From: Microbacterium sp. Au-Mic1
GTDB taxonomy: Bacteria > Actinomycetota > Actinomycetes > Actinomycetales > Microbacteriaceae
Reading direction: 5' to 3'
Assembly (NCBI RefSeq): GCF_021341785.1
Contig: NZ_JAJTTF010000006.1
Span: 62,001-126,000 of the forward strand
Length of the DNA stretch: 64,000 nucleotides
This document shows positions 35,920 to 44,796 of this stretch, in pieces. The position numbers were made by a program, and so were the translations under genes. Position 1 is the first letter of the stretch; every line of letters begins with the position of its first letter. The notes below the pieces were generated by a model, which made no database searches, was not told the DNA's origin, and was given only the letters and a program-made list of their open reading frames with translations.

Positions 35920-37017
35920 CTACGCCACCCTCACATCGTCGAGTGCGTCCAGATCCCAGTCAATCCCGAGACCGGGAGAATCGGGAGCCCACGCGCGTCC
36001 GTCACGGATGCTGATCTCCGTCGACGTGATCGCGCGCAACTGTGGGATGTGTTCGAGGTAGAGGGCGTTCGGGATCGCACACGCCAGAGAAAGGTGCAGC
36101 TCCATGAGGAAATGCGGGGCGACCTTGACGTTGAACGACTCGGCGAGGTGCGCCACCTTGAGCCATGGCGTGATACCACCTATGCGCGCGACATCGACCT
36201 GGACGATCGACGCGGCGCCGCGCTGCAGGAAGTCCCGGAAGTGGCCCACCGAATACATGCTCTCTCCCACGGCGACCGGGATCGACGTCGCCTTCGTCAG
36301 CCGCTCATGCCCGGCCACATCCTCTGCGGGAAGGGGTTCCTCGAACCAGAAGATGTCGAGATCGTCGAACAGTCGTGCCCGTCGGATCGCCTCCGCGCCG
36401 GTCAGGGACTGGTTGGCGTCGATCATCAGGTGGAAACCCGGACCGACCGCTTCACGGACCGCGCGAAGACGTGCCAAATCGTCGTGCGGATTCGGCAAGC
36501 CGACCTTGATCTTGACGCCGGGGAGGCCGCGATCACGGCTGCTTCGCGCCTGTGCCACCAGCTCATCCGGCGACAGGTGCAACCAGCCGCCCTCGGTGTC
36601 GTAGATAGGTACCGACGGAGACGAACCTCCCGCGAGCTTCCACAATGGCAGGCTCGCGCGACGCGACCGGCCATCCCATACGGCCGTGTCGATCGCCGCC
36701 AGCGCGAGCGACGTGATCGGTCCGACTGTGGTCGCCCGGGTGGAGTTGAACGCGGCATACCAGACCGCTTCCGGACGCTCTGCGTCCTGCCCCACCACGG
36801 CATCGAGAAGGCCGCCGCGCAGCATTTCGAGCACCGCCCGGCCGCCGGTCCCGATGGTGTAGGTGTAACCGAGTCCTCCCACTCGATCAGCCGTCTGCAG
36901 CGAGACGAAAATAGTCTCCTGCTTCACGAACGCCTGCACGGCGTCCGTCCGTTTGGTCTCGACAGGGAGGTCGACCAGCCACGCCTCAGCCGAGACGATC
37001 GTCGATCCATGAGTCAT
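35920..37017 (-). CDS. Enolase-superfamily sugar-acid dehydratase (mandelate racemase subgroup)
   Basis: 366 aa. KxK motif in GVKIKVG, metal ligands in LMIDANQS, FWFEEP and VAVGESM, and the Asp/His dyad in QVDVARIGG and VAPHF. Start at 37017 (MTHGSTIVSAEAW). It would dehydrate L-fuconate or a similar aldonate. Sequence also resembles talarate/galactarate dehydratases, so the substrate is assigned from context. Confidence 0.85.
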   Translation of the reverse strand: MTHGSTIVSAEAWLVDLPVETKRTDAVQAFVKQETIFVSLQTADRVGGLGYTYTIGTGGRAVLEMLRGGLLDAVVGQDAERPEAVWYAAFNSTRATTVGPITSLALAAIDTAVWDGRSRRASLPLWKLAGGSSPSVPIYDTEGGWLHLSPDELVAQARSSRDRGLPGVKIKVGLPNPHDDLARLRAVREAVGPGFHLMIDANQSLTGAEAIRRARLFDDLDIFWFEEPLPAEDVAGHERLTKATSIPVAVGESMYSVGHFRDFLQRGAASIVQVDVARIGGITPWLKVAHLAESFNVKVAPHFLMELHLSLACAIPNALYLEHIPQLRAITSTEISIRDGRAWAPDSPGLGIDWDLDALDDVRVA

Positions 37018-37040
37018 GCGAAGAGTCCTTTCGTGGCAAT

Positions 37041-38288
37041 TCACTGGAGGTGGAAGATTTCCGGCAACGTCTTCCACCATTCCCCGGCTGCCCGATCTTC
37101 GATGGGCCGTTGCAGGGGGCCGCAGACCGCCCACCACTCCTGCGTGATCGGGTCCGCGGCCATTGCAGCCATGTCCGAATCGAAGTCGTCACCGTCGTAC
37201 TCCATGTAGGCGAAGAGCAGGTCGGCGTGACTGAAGATCGAATAGTTGGTGATGTGGGATGCGTTCAGCCGCTCAAGCACGCTTGGCCACACGTCCGCGT
37301 GAAGGCGCGTATATTCCTGAAGGTTCTCTGGCGGCAAGCCGATCACCGACGCGAGGCGCCGTCGCTGTCGCGCCTCCCCGGTCGCGGCGCTCGTCGTCTC
37401 CCCGCCCCGACGCAGGGGCTTCGAAGGGATCCCACGGCCGCGGGCCGCTGCCCACGCGATGTTTCCCCATAGGTCACAGGACTCGTGAGCGAAGCGGCCT
37501 GTTTCGAGGAGTGGATTGCGCGGAGAGTGCGTGACGATGACCTCCTCTACGCGGCCCCCGTGCGCGCGGATTCCATCCGCTAGCTTGTGGGCGTGCTTGG
37601 TCGCCTGTTCGGGGATGATCGTGTCGGCGGGGGACCACGTCAGACGAACGTCGGTTCGCGAGAGCTCCTTCAGATACGTCGACGCGGATCGCACACGGTA
37701 CTGGTGGGGATCTCGGTCAGGTGTTCCGCCGACTTCCTCCTCTATGGTTTCGTGGGCACCCATCGTCCAGAGATTGGATGAGGTCCGATGCTGTGCGATG
37801 TCGTCATGCCACGCTGCGAGGTCGACGATCGGGTTGACGGCCCACACGGCGGCGAGTTCATCGGGATGCTGACCCGCGAGGACGAGGGCTTCGAGTCCTC
37901 CCATCGAGAGTCCACCCGTCGTGATGTGTGTCGCAGACGTCGCGTCACGAAGCCGAGTCGCCAGGTCCCACGCCGCATCGAGGTGTGACTGCCACGCCAG
38001 CGACACGCCGTCGACTAGGCGGCCACGAGCACGGGGAGCCACCACGAGGACGCCCAGGGCATCGGCCGAGCGACCGATCCCGTCGAGAGTACTGATCAGG
38101 TAGTCGCCGGGACCCTCGCCGTAGAGGACCAGTTCGGGATTCGATCCAAACGGGTGAAAGACGATGCTTACGCTGCCGACGGGAGCAGAGGGCACGCTGA
38201 TGAGGTACTCACGTTCGACACCAGCGCTGTCCCGGATAGATACAGAGTTGATCCCCGGTAGGAACTCCGGGAGTTCTGAAGTCGCCAT
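37041..38288 (-). CDS. Fusion of alpha/beta-hydrolase with RhaM-type L-rhamnose/L-fucose mutarotase
   Basis: 415 aa in one frame. Residues 1-290: serine hydrolase with S128 in GGLSMGGLEA, D222 in SPADTIIPE and H254 in VTHSPRNP. Residues 290-310: charged linker. Residues 311-415: complete DUF718/RhaM domain (LASVIGLPPENLQEYTRLHA, VWPSVLERLN, YSIF, DPITQEWW, WKTLPEIFHL). RhaM proteins interconvert sugar anomers, feeding the sugar dehydrogenase next door. The hydrolase part may release the sugar from an ester. I do not know this fusion as a common architecture. Start 38288 is preceded by GAGGAGAGG. Confidence 0.85.
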   Translation of the reverse strand: MATSELPEFLPGINSVSIRDSAGVEREYLISVPSAPVGSVSIVFHPFGSNPELVLYGEGPGDYLISTLDGIGRSADALGVLVVAPRARGRLVDGVSLAWQSHLDAAWDLATRLRDATSATHITTGGLSMGGLEALVLAGQHPDELAAVWAVNPIVDLAAWHDDIAQHRTSSNLWTMGAHETIEEEVGGTPDRDPHQYRVRSASTYLKELSRTDVRLTWSPADTIIPEQATKHAHKLADGIRAHGGRVEEVIVTHSPRNPLLETGRFAHESCDLWGNIAWAAARGRGIPSKPLRRGGETTSAATGEARQRRRLASVIGLPPENLQEYTRLHADVWPSVLERLNASHITNYSIFSHADLLFAYMEYDGDDFDSDMAAMAADPITQEWWAVCGPLQRPIEDRAAGEWWKTLPEIFHLQ

Positions 38289-38317
38289 GTCAGCGTGCCT
38301 CTCCTCTCGCCTTCGGT

Positions 38318-39304
38318 CTAGTACTCGCCCTTGTCCATGAACTTGTCGATGTTGCTCGAGTCGACGAGGGTCTGCGGCACATTGATGCACTGCTCCATCT
38401 TCTTGTCGGTGCCACGCAGGTTGGCGACCATCGCGTCGATAACCTGCCTGCCTCCCTGCTCAAGGGACGAGAACACGGTGGAGTGCATCGTTCCCGCCTG
38501 CACGGCCTTCAAGCCATCCTTGGATCCGCCGATTCCGAGGACCTGGATCTTCCCGGTCTTCCCGGCGGCCTTGATCGCCTGGATGACGCCGACGGCCATG
38601 TTGTCGTCCGGCGCGTAGACGAGACTCAGATCGGGGTGCGCCTGAAGGATGTTCTCCATGGCCGTCAGCGCCGTCGTCCGGTCGAAGTTCCCGGGCTGCG
38701 ACGCGACCACCTTGATCGCTGGATTCGCTTCAAGCTCTTTGACGAACCCGTCGTGACGAAGCTTGGAGGATTGAAGCCCGGCCGCGCCATCGATAATTGC
38801 GACGTTCCCCCCGTTGGGAAGGATCTTCACAGCTTCTTGGCCCTGAAGTTTCGCCCAGCCCTGTTCGTTAAATCCGACGTGCCCGACGCTGCCCGAATAG
38901 GCGCAGGTAGCCGTACCGAGAGTTGTGAAGGCGCTAGCGAGCGGAATCTTCGCCGCAAGGGCTGCCTGGGCGGACGCAACGATCGCGGACGAGTCGACTG
39001 CATTGATCACGATCCCATCAACGCCCTGGCTGACCAGGTCGGAGACGTCGTTCGTCTGCTTGGATGCCTGGCCTCCAGCGTCGGCGATCACCAGTTTGAC
39101 CCCGAGCTTGCGAGCTTCTTCCTGCATGCCCTTGTCAAGGGCGACGACGGCCGGGAACTCGGTTCCGAGAACCGATGCGCCGATGGTGAGAGGTTTATCG
39201 GAGTTCGCACTGTCGGCGGGTCCTGCTGAGCAGCCGCTGAGGAAGAGGGCGCCTGCCGAGATGAGTGCGACGGCCACAACACTGTGGCGTGTACGGATTT
39301 TCAC
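38318..39304 (-). CDS. CUT2 sugar-binding lipoprotein (RbsB type)
   Basis: 328 aa. Signal peptide with lipobox FLSGC, then a type I binding fold (TIGASVLGTEFPAVVALDKG and SDLVSQGVDGIVINAVDSSA). GTG start with GAAAGG upstream. It feeds the RbsC and RbsA-like proteins encoded just upstream in the operon. Ligand probably the 6-deoxy sugar handled by the pathway (inference). Confidence 0.9.
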   Translation of the reverse strand: MKIRTRHSVVAVALISAGALFLSGCSAGPADSANSDKPLTIGASVLGTEFPAVVALDKGMQEEARKLGVKLVIADAGGQASKQTNDVSDLVSQGVDGIVINAVDSSAIVASAQAALAAKIPLASAFTTLGTATCAYSGSVGHVGFNEQGWAKLQGQEAVKILPNGGNVAIIDGAAGLQSSKLRHDGFVKELEANPAIKVVASQPGNFDRTTALTAMENILQAHPDLSLVYAPDDNMAVGVIQAIKAAGKTGKIQVLGIGGSKDGLKAVQAGTMHSTVFSSLEQGGRQVIDAMVANLRGTDKKMEQCINVPQTLVDSSNIDKFMDKGEY

Positions 39305-39389
39305 TGGTTTGCCTTTCGATGATGGGTGGGGTTGCGTTCTGGTGTTCTGCGCGAGACCAGCGGTCTCCTTGTGCTCGAGCCGCGAGAAT

Positions 39390-40361
39390 TCAGCGGCGGG
39401 TTCGCCTTGTGTAGACGGCGACGCTGAGGATGATCACCGCGCCCTGGATCACGCCTTGGTAATAGGAACCGATATTGAGGAGGTTGAAGCCGTTGTTCAG
39501 CGTCGTCAGCAGAGCGGCACCGACGATGGACTTCCAGACGGAGCCTGAGCCTCCGGCAAGACTGGTGCCTCCGATGATGACGGCGGCGATCGCCTGAAGC
39601 TCGAAGCCGGTTCCTGCGGTGGGATCGACCGAGTTCACGCGACCCGCATAGAGGACACCGGCGAATCCGGCGAGCAGGCCCATCACGGCGAACGCTGCGA
39701 TCTTGTAGGCATCGACGTTGATCCCTGAGACTTCTGCGGCTTCGGCGTTGCCGCCGGCAGCAGTGAAGTAACGACCGGTTCGAGTCTGGGTCAGCATCGT
39801 CGCCATGATCGCGGCCACGATCAGGAGTCCCCACGCGATGTTCGGGATGAGGCTCGTCGTATTGACGAATGACTGGAAGCCGATGTTATCGCCCTGGATG
39901 CTCGTGCCGTTGGTGTAGATCAGAACAAGACCACGAACCAGTGACATCGTCCCCAACGTGACGATCAGTGAATTGATCCCCGCTTTGACAACGATGAACC
40001 CGTTCACAAGGCCGACCAGGAGGCCTGCGGCCAGAGCGATGCCGATCGATGCCATCAACGGCATGTGAGCACTCAGCCCGAGGGTCAGCGCGCCAGCCAG
40101 GCCCAGTGTCGATCCAATCGAGAGGTCGAAGCTCCCGGTTATCAACAGCAGCGTCGTTCCGACCGCGAGAATGCCGAGGATAGACATCTGGGTCAGGATG
40201 TTCATGGCATTCGCGTACGTGAGGAAATGCGGCGACAAGAGCGACATGACGATGATGACGACGACGAGCGCGACCAAGATGCCGTACTCGCGGATGAAGC
40301 CTGCTGCTCGTGCCGGAGCGCGTACGCCGGGCGCTTCTGGCAGCGCGGTGGTGGATGTCAC
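39390..40361 (-). CDS. CUT2 sugar ABC transporter permease (RbsC type)
   Basis: 323 aa polytopic membrane protein with the BPD_transp_2 pattern (LLITGSFDLSIGSTLGLAGA, then GGNAEAAEVSGINV). GTG start overlapping the ATPase stop (GTGA). Confidence 0.92.
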   Translation of the reverse strand: MTSTTALPEAPGVRAPARAAGFIREYGILVALVVVIIVMSLLSPHFLTYANAMNILTQMSILGILAVGTTLLLITGSFDLSIGSTLGLAGALTLGLSAHMPLMASIGIALAAGLLVGLVNGFIVVKAGINSLIVTLGTMSLVRGLVLIYTNGTSIQGDNIGFQSFVNTTSLIPNIAWGLLIVAAIMATMLTQTRTGRYFTAAGGNAEAAEVSGINVDAYKIAAFAVMGLLAGFAGVLYAGRVNSVDPTAGTGFELQAIAAVIIGGTSLAGGSGSVWKSIVGAALLTTLNNGFNLLNIGSYYQGVIQGAVIILSVAVYTRRTRR

Positions 40362-41965
40362 GACCTGTCTCCTTCGACTGAGGTGGAATAGCGACGGCCT
40401 GTAGCGGCCTCGTACAGCAACTGCTCTGCTGTGACGGGGTCGTTCACACCGGAGATGGGGTGCTCCGCGATGACCGATCCCTTGTAGATGGTGAGAATGC
40501 GCGTCGACATACGGAGAAGATCCTCGAACTCGGCAGCGACCACGATGAACGCGCGACCCTCGGCGGCAAGCTCATCGATGATCGAGAAGATCTCAGCCTT
40601 CGCATGGATGTCGACGCCGTGCGTCGGTTCATCCAACAGTCCGACACTGAAGTTCGACGCGAGCAACTTTGCGAAAACCACCTTTTGCTGGTTCCCGCCG
40701 CTGAGATCGCCGACCCACTGGCCGATGCCTGCCGCGATCACCCGACATCGTTCGATGAGCGAACGCGCGGATCTCTTCTCACGTACGGGATGCACGAAGA
40801 TCCGCCCAGAGAGCCGTTCTAGTCCCGGGAGGGTCACATTCTTCCAGATCGGCCAATCACCGATGAGGGCGTCCTTACGGGACTCGGAGAGCATGGCGAG
40901 TCCGTGTTTGAGTGCTTGCCGCCCGTTTCGCACCGACAGGCCACGGACCCTGGCATCGCCGCCATCCCGGCCATAACCCAGCGCGATACTGCGTAGGAGT
41001 TCGGTGCGTCCGGAGCCGATCAAGCCGGCAAGGCCGACGATCTCATGTGCGTGCACACGGAGGTCGATCGGGGGCGCGCCGTTGACCGCCAGCGAGTCCA
41101 GTCGCAGTAGCTCTGTGCCGGGCGCGACACGCACGACGGGAGCATGTTCGAGTGCGTCCAACTCGGAACCAGCCATGAGCTTGGCCAGCTGCTTTGCGCT
41201 CGGGCGCTTCTCGATGGTCGCAACCACTGCCCCGTTGCGCAAGACCACCGCGCGATCGCAGTTGTCCTCAAGCTCCTCGAGAAAGTGGGAAACGATGATG
41301 AAACTGACCGGCTCGTCACCCTCCCGCAACTTCCTTATCAGGTCGAACAGTTGTGTCCTGTCCGACGGGCTCAAAGCGGCAGTCGGCTCATCGAGGATGA
41401 CGATTCTGGCACCGCCGGCAAGCGCTCGAAGAATCTGAGCCAGCTGCTTTTGAGCGACGGAGAGATCGGCCACCAGTGCGTCACCGGGCAGCTCGATGCC
41501 GGTCTTCTGCTGGAGTTGCGAGTACCTTGTGCGGAGGTCCAGGCGGTCCATTCGTCCGAAGCGATCGCGGCGTTCTAGCTTCAGGAAGACGTTCGCCGCG
41601 ACCGTGAGCTGTGACACAAGGGTCGGCTCCTGGTAGCAGACGCCGATGCCAGCTTCACGTGCAGCTCCCGGATCCGCGAACGACCTTTCCGCCCCGTCGA
41701 CGCTGATGCGCCCCATGTCCGCTGCCTTCGTTCCGGCGAGGATTCCGATGAGGGTGGATTTCCCGGCTCCGTTGTGGCCGGCGAGCGCGAGCACTTCTCC
41801 GCGATGCAAGTCGAAGCCGACTCCGCGAAGAGCGTGGACGCCCCCGTACCGCTTGCCGATTCCATCGACGCTGAGTACGACCTCGGGCGCCGTTCGCGAG
41901 GAACCGGCCCGATGGCCGTTCGTTTCTGGCACCCACTCCTGTGTGGGTGACGACGAGTCGGTCAC
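40358..41965 (-). CDS. CUT2 sugar ABC transporter ATP-binding protein (RbsA type)
   Basis: 535 aa with two ATPase domains. First domain: Walker A GHNGAGKST and ILDEPTAALS. Second domain: degenerate P-loop (LIGSGRTEL), signature LSGGNQQK and LLDEPTHGVD, as usual for this family. I chose the GTG at 41965 because GAGGAG lies 6 nt upstream; the longer frame would run through the operator. First gene of the fucose-type operon. Confidence 0.9.
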   Translation of the reverse strand: MTDSSSPTQEWVPETNGHRAGSSRTAPEVVLSVDGIGKRYGGVHALRGVGFDLHRGEVLALAGHNGAGKSTLIGILAGTKAADMGRISVDGAERSFADPGAAREAGIGVCYQEPTLVSQLTVAANVFLKLERRDRFGRMDRLDLRTRYSQLQQKTGIELPGDALVADLSVAQKQLAQILRALAGGARIVILDEPTAALSPSDRTQLFDLIRKLREGDEPVSFIIVSHFLEELEDNCDRAVVLRNGAVVATIEKRPSAKQLAKLMAGSELDALEHAPVVRVAPGTELLRLDSLAVNGAPPIDLRVHAHEIVGLAGLIGSGRTELLRSIALGYGRDGGDARVRGLSVRNGRQALKHGLAMLSESRKDALIGDWPIWKNVTLPGLERLSGRIFVHPVREKRSARSLIERCRVIAAGIGQWVGDLSGGNQQKVVFAKLLASNFSVGLLDEPTHGVDIHAKAEIFSIIDELAAEGRAFIVVAAEFEDLLRMSTRILTIYKGSVIAEHPISGVNDPVTAEQLLYEAATGRRYSTSVEGDRS

Positions 41966-41986
41966 GTCTTCTCCTCGCTGTAAATA

Positions 41987-42000
41987 CGATACGATACGAT
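41987..42000. promoter_or_regulatory. Tandem CGATA(C) operator candidate, transporter/GntR promoter
   Basis: Identical 14-mer to 31351-31364, here extended to three ATACGAT units, between the divergent ABC ATPase gene and the second GntR gene. AGATGATG follows at 42013-42020. Confidence 0.65.
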
Positions 42001-42081
42001 TTCGCTCTAGAGAGATGATGTGGCACGCGGAGACCGAAGTCAACTGGAAAGCGAAATCCTGCAAAACTCGATGAGGAGCAC

Positions 42082-42759
42082 ATGATTCAGCGGCAACCGT
42101 CTGCGGCAGAAAAAATCACGAGACGCAACCTCGGCAACGACGTTTACGAGACAGTCCGAAGTCGGATCATGAATCATGCGATCGCGCCCGGGGACAGGCT
42201 CAACATCGATCGTCTGAGTCGGGCGCTCAACGTTTCTCAGACACCGATCCGGCAAGCCCTGGCGCGTCTCGAGTCGGAGGGTCTGGTTGAAAAGCAGCCC
42301 CTCATCGGCTATTCCGCGACACCGGTTCTCACCCGCGCCGAGCTCGAAGATCTCTACGGGTTCCGTCTGCTCAATGAGCCCTGGGCGGCCGGGCGCGCCG
42401 CTGCACTCCAAGGCGCGAACGCGCAAGACGCGCTGACTGCCGAACTCGCATCAGCTCGCGACGTCGGCAGCGCCACGCCTGACGGATCGCTCAAGTCTGC
42501 AATCGCTCATGATGCCCGATTCCACGAACTGATCCTGTCACTCGCCGGAAATGAGATCGTCCGTTCCGCCCTCGAACGCACTCACAGCCACCTTCACTTG
42601 TTTCGCCTCTACTCGCGCGATCATGCAGTTGACACGACCATCGAGGAGCACGAGGGAATCGCATCCGCAGTAGTCTCCGGCAGCGAACGCGCCGCACTCG
42701 AGGCCATGCGCGCACACCTCGAGTCGTCACGGACTCGGACCATCCAGGCGTTGCGCTAG
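42082..42759 (+). CDS. FCD-type GntR regulator, second paralogue
   Basis: 225 aa. Same domain order as the protein at 31459-32133, sharing long identical blocks such as VSQTPIRQALARLESEGLVE and THSHLHLFRLYSRD. It is divergent from the ABC/fucose operon and most likely its regulator. The AGGAG at 42072-42076 is about 5 nt before the ATG. The pair probably arose by duplication and shares an operator motif. Confidence 0.92.
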   Translation: MIQRQPSAAEKITRRNLGNDVYETVRSRIMNHAIAPGDRLNIDRLSRALNVSQTPIRQALARLESEGLVEKQPLIGYSATPVLTRAELEDLYGFRLLNEPWAAGRAAALQGANAQDALTAELASARDVGSATPDGSLKSAIAHDARFHELILSLAGNEIVRSALERTHSHLHLFRLYSRDHAVDTTIEEHEGIASAVVSGSERAALEAMRAHLESSRTRTIQALR

Positions 42760-42764
42760 ATGTA

Positions 42765-43505
42765 CTGACCTCGACCGTTGTTGAATCGATCGATGGAAGT
42801 CTTGCCGCAGATGCCGAGGTGGGCTCTGTCCAGATTTGTCGTCGAGCCAGGTTGACAAGCCCGCCGCGCGGTCGGTGTTCGAGGTCCAGAGTCTCGCGTA
42901 TGCCCACTCTGCGGCGCGGGTGCGATTCGGTCGCTCCACTTTGCCGTTGGTCCAGGGGCAGTTCGGTTTGATGAAATTCTGCTTGATGCCGTGCGCGACG
43001 GTCACCTCCCGTAACGCGGCGGACCTCCGATAGGCGAACGCGTTGTCGCTGATCACGCGTTCGACATTCACGCCCAGGGTCGCGTAGAAGGCGATCGCAC
43101 GCTCCAAGACCCCGGGGGCGGTGGCGCCCTTCTCGTCGTCGTGGATCTCGGCGTTGGCGACGCGCGAATGATCATCGATCACGGTATGGACGTAGTCGTA
43201 GCCGATCCCGCGGACCCGACCTACTCGTTTCGCCCGCGGAGCCGCCATTTGCGGTCGAACTTCTTCACATCGACGTGGATCAGGTCATGCTGGTAACACT
43301 CCGCGGACCGCCGAGCGGCGCGGATCACGACCCCGGTCACCGGGTCCGACTCCCGCAGCAGCTGCGTCTGGTGACGGCGCAACACTCGCCCACTGTCGAG
43401 GCCTGCAAGCCGAGCTTGCCGGCGATGAACACCGGCCCGCGGCGAGTGAGATGCCGCATGATCCGCCCCATGTCTCCACGCACGGACCCGTCCGAGCCGG
43501 GTGCG
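42765..43505 (-). pseudogene. IS481-family transposase relic
   Basis: Catalytic core present (YDYVHTVIDDHSRVANAEIH, VISDNAFAYR, then WTNGKVERPN), but the N-terminal part continues in other frames (RIMRHLTRRGPVFIAGKLGL, LIHVDVKKFDR) and the C-terminus changes frame after LSTWLDD. At least three frameshifts. It truncates the VOC gene on its 5' side. Confidence 0.85.
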
Positions 43506-43506
43506 A

Positions 43507-43841
43507 CCTCGTGAGTTCGATGACACGGGCGCGTTCTACGGGGGGTCGGTTTCGAGCGGGAGTATCGCGATGATGGTTGGCTGATCCTTCGCCGTGGCGA
43601 GCTTCGGTTGGAGTTCTTCCTGTTCCCTGGCCTCATGCCCGAGGAGAGCTCCTTCATGTGCAGCGTCCGAGTTGATGATCTCGATGGGCTGTATCGACAG
43701 ATCAAGGAGACGGGCGTCGTCGAAAAGACCGCCGGGCGTCCGCGGCTGCACCCTGTGCAGTTGCAGCCCTGAGGGCAACGCGCGGGGTTCCTCGTCGCCC
43801 CTGACGGGACGCAGCTGAACCTGATTGACAACCCCGCTTAG
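43507..43841 (+). pseudogene. Truncated VOC / bleomycin-resistance-like protein
   Basis: Reads REFDDTGAFYG, then after a frame change VGFEREYRDDGWLILRRGEL, RLEFFLFPGLMPEESSFMCS and VRVDDLDGLYRQIKETGVVE, then HPVQLQP-stop-GQRAGFLVAPDGTQLNLIDN. The TGA at 43770-43772 stands where the family has tryptophan. The start is missing, cut by the IS481 relic. Relatives bind bleomycin-type antibiotics. Confidence 0.82.
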
Positions 43842-44770
43842 CGCGGCGCCGATAGCAGGTGGGTCCAGGCGATGACAGCATCGAGGATCACGACGGCGCG
43901 ATAAACAATCGCGTGCTTGTCGTAGCGCGTGGCGAGGCCGCGCCATTGTTTGATTTGGCAGCAGTAGCGCTCGATCACGTTCCGGTTTCGGTAGTCCCCG
44001 GCATCCAGTCCGACGGGCCTGCCGCCGCGTGAGCCGCGCCGTTTGCGTGACCCTTCTGGTCGTCCGGCTCGGGGATGGGGATGACGGCCTTGAATCCGCG
44101 GGAGCGGAGGTGGCTGCGGATCGCGCGGGAGGAGTATGCCTTGTCGCCGCGGACTGCGTCGGGGCGGGTTCACAGGCGGCCCGTCTCGCGACTGACGCGC
44201 AGGTGCGCCATCAGCGGTAGGAACATCGACGAGTCACCGGCCTGCCTCGCGTTCAGCAGCGCGACCAGGGGAAGCTTGTTGCCCTCCACGAGCTGGTGGA
44301 TCTTCGTCGACAAGCCGCCTCGGGAGCGGCCGACCGCGCGATCAAGCGGCTCGAGCGTCAGATTCCTGTAGTTCGATCCAGCCCCCGTGAGGCGCTTCGT
44401 GTTCGTCGCGCGCTGATGAGCGCGGGCGATCGTCGAGTCCACCGACAGCGACCAGTCCACAAGCCCTTCAGCCTCGGCTGCGGCAGTGAGGGTGGCGAGC
44501 ATCTTGCGTCCGTCGCCATGCGGTGATGCCAGGTCCACACTGTCTGCCACGGCCCGAACACCTCAGGAAGATCCCGCCACACAATTCCGCACCGATACCG
44601 GTAGACGATCGCCTCGACCAACAGCCTGGCGTCCGAAAACGGCCGGCCCTTGCGTCCGGTTGGACGCGGCAGCATCTCCTCGATCAACGACCGCTGAGCA
44701 TCCGAGAGCACCTGAAACCGCGACACCCTCAAGACTCCCAGCACAACCGAACCATCTCTGAGACACGCCC
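43838..44770 (-). pseudogene. IS5-family transposase relic
   Basis: Start region RVSRFQVLSDAQRSLIEEML and YRYRCGIVWRDLPEVFGPWQ is followed in another frame by VDWSLSVDSTIARAHQRATN and GRSRGGLSTKIHQLVEGNKL, then in a third by GLDAGDYRNRNVIERYCCQI and RYDKHAIVYRAVVILDAVIA. Three frames for one transposase mean it is dead. GGGCGTGTCTCAGAGATGG (minus strand, 44752-44770) is a likely terminal repeat. Confidence 0.88.
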
Positions 44771-44796
44771 TAGTCGTCTGAGCGACGCCGCACGAC

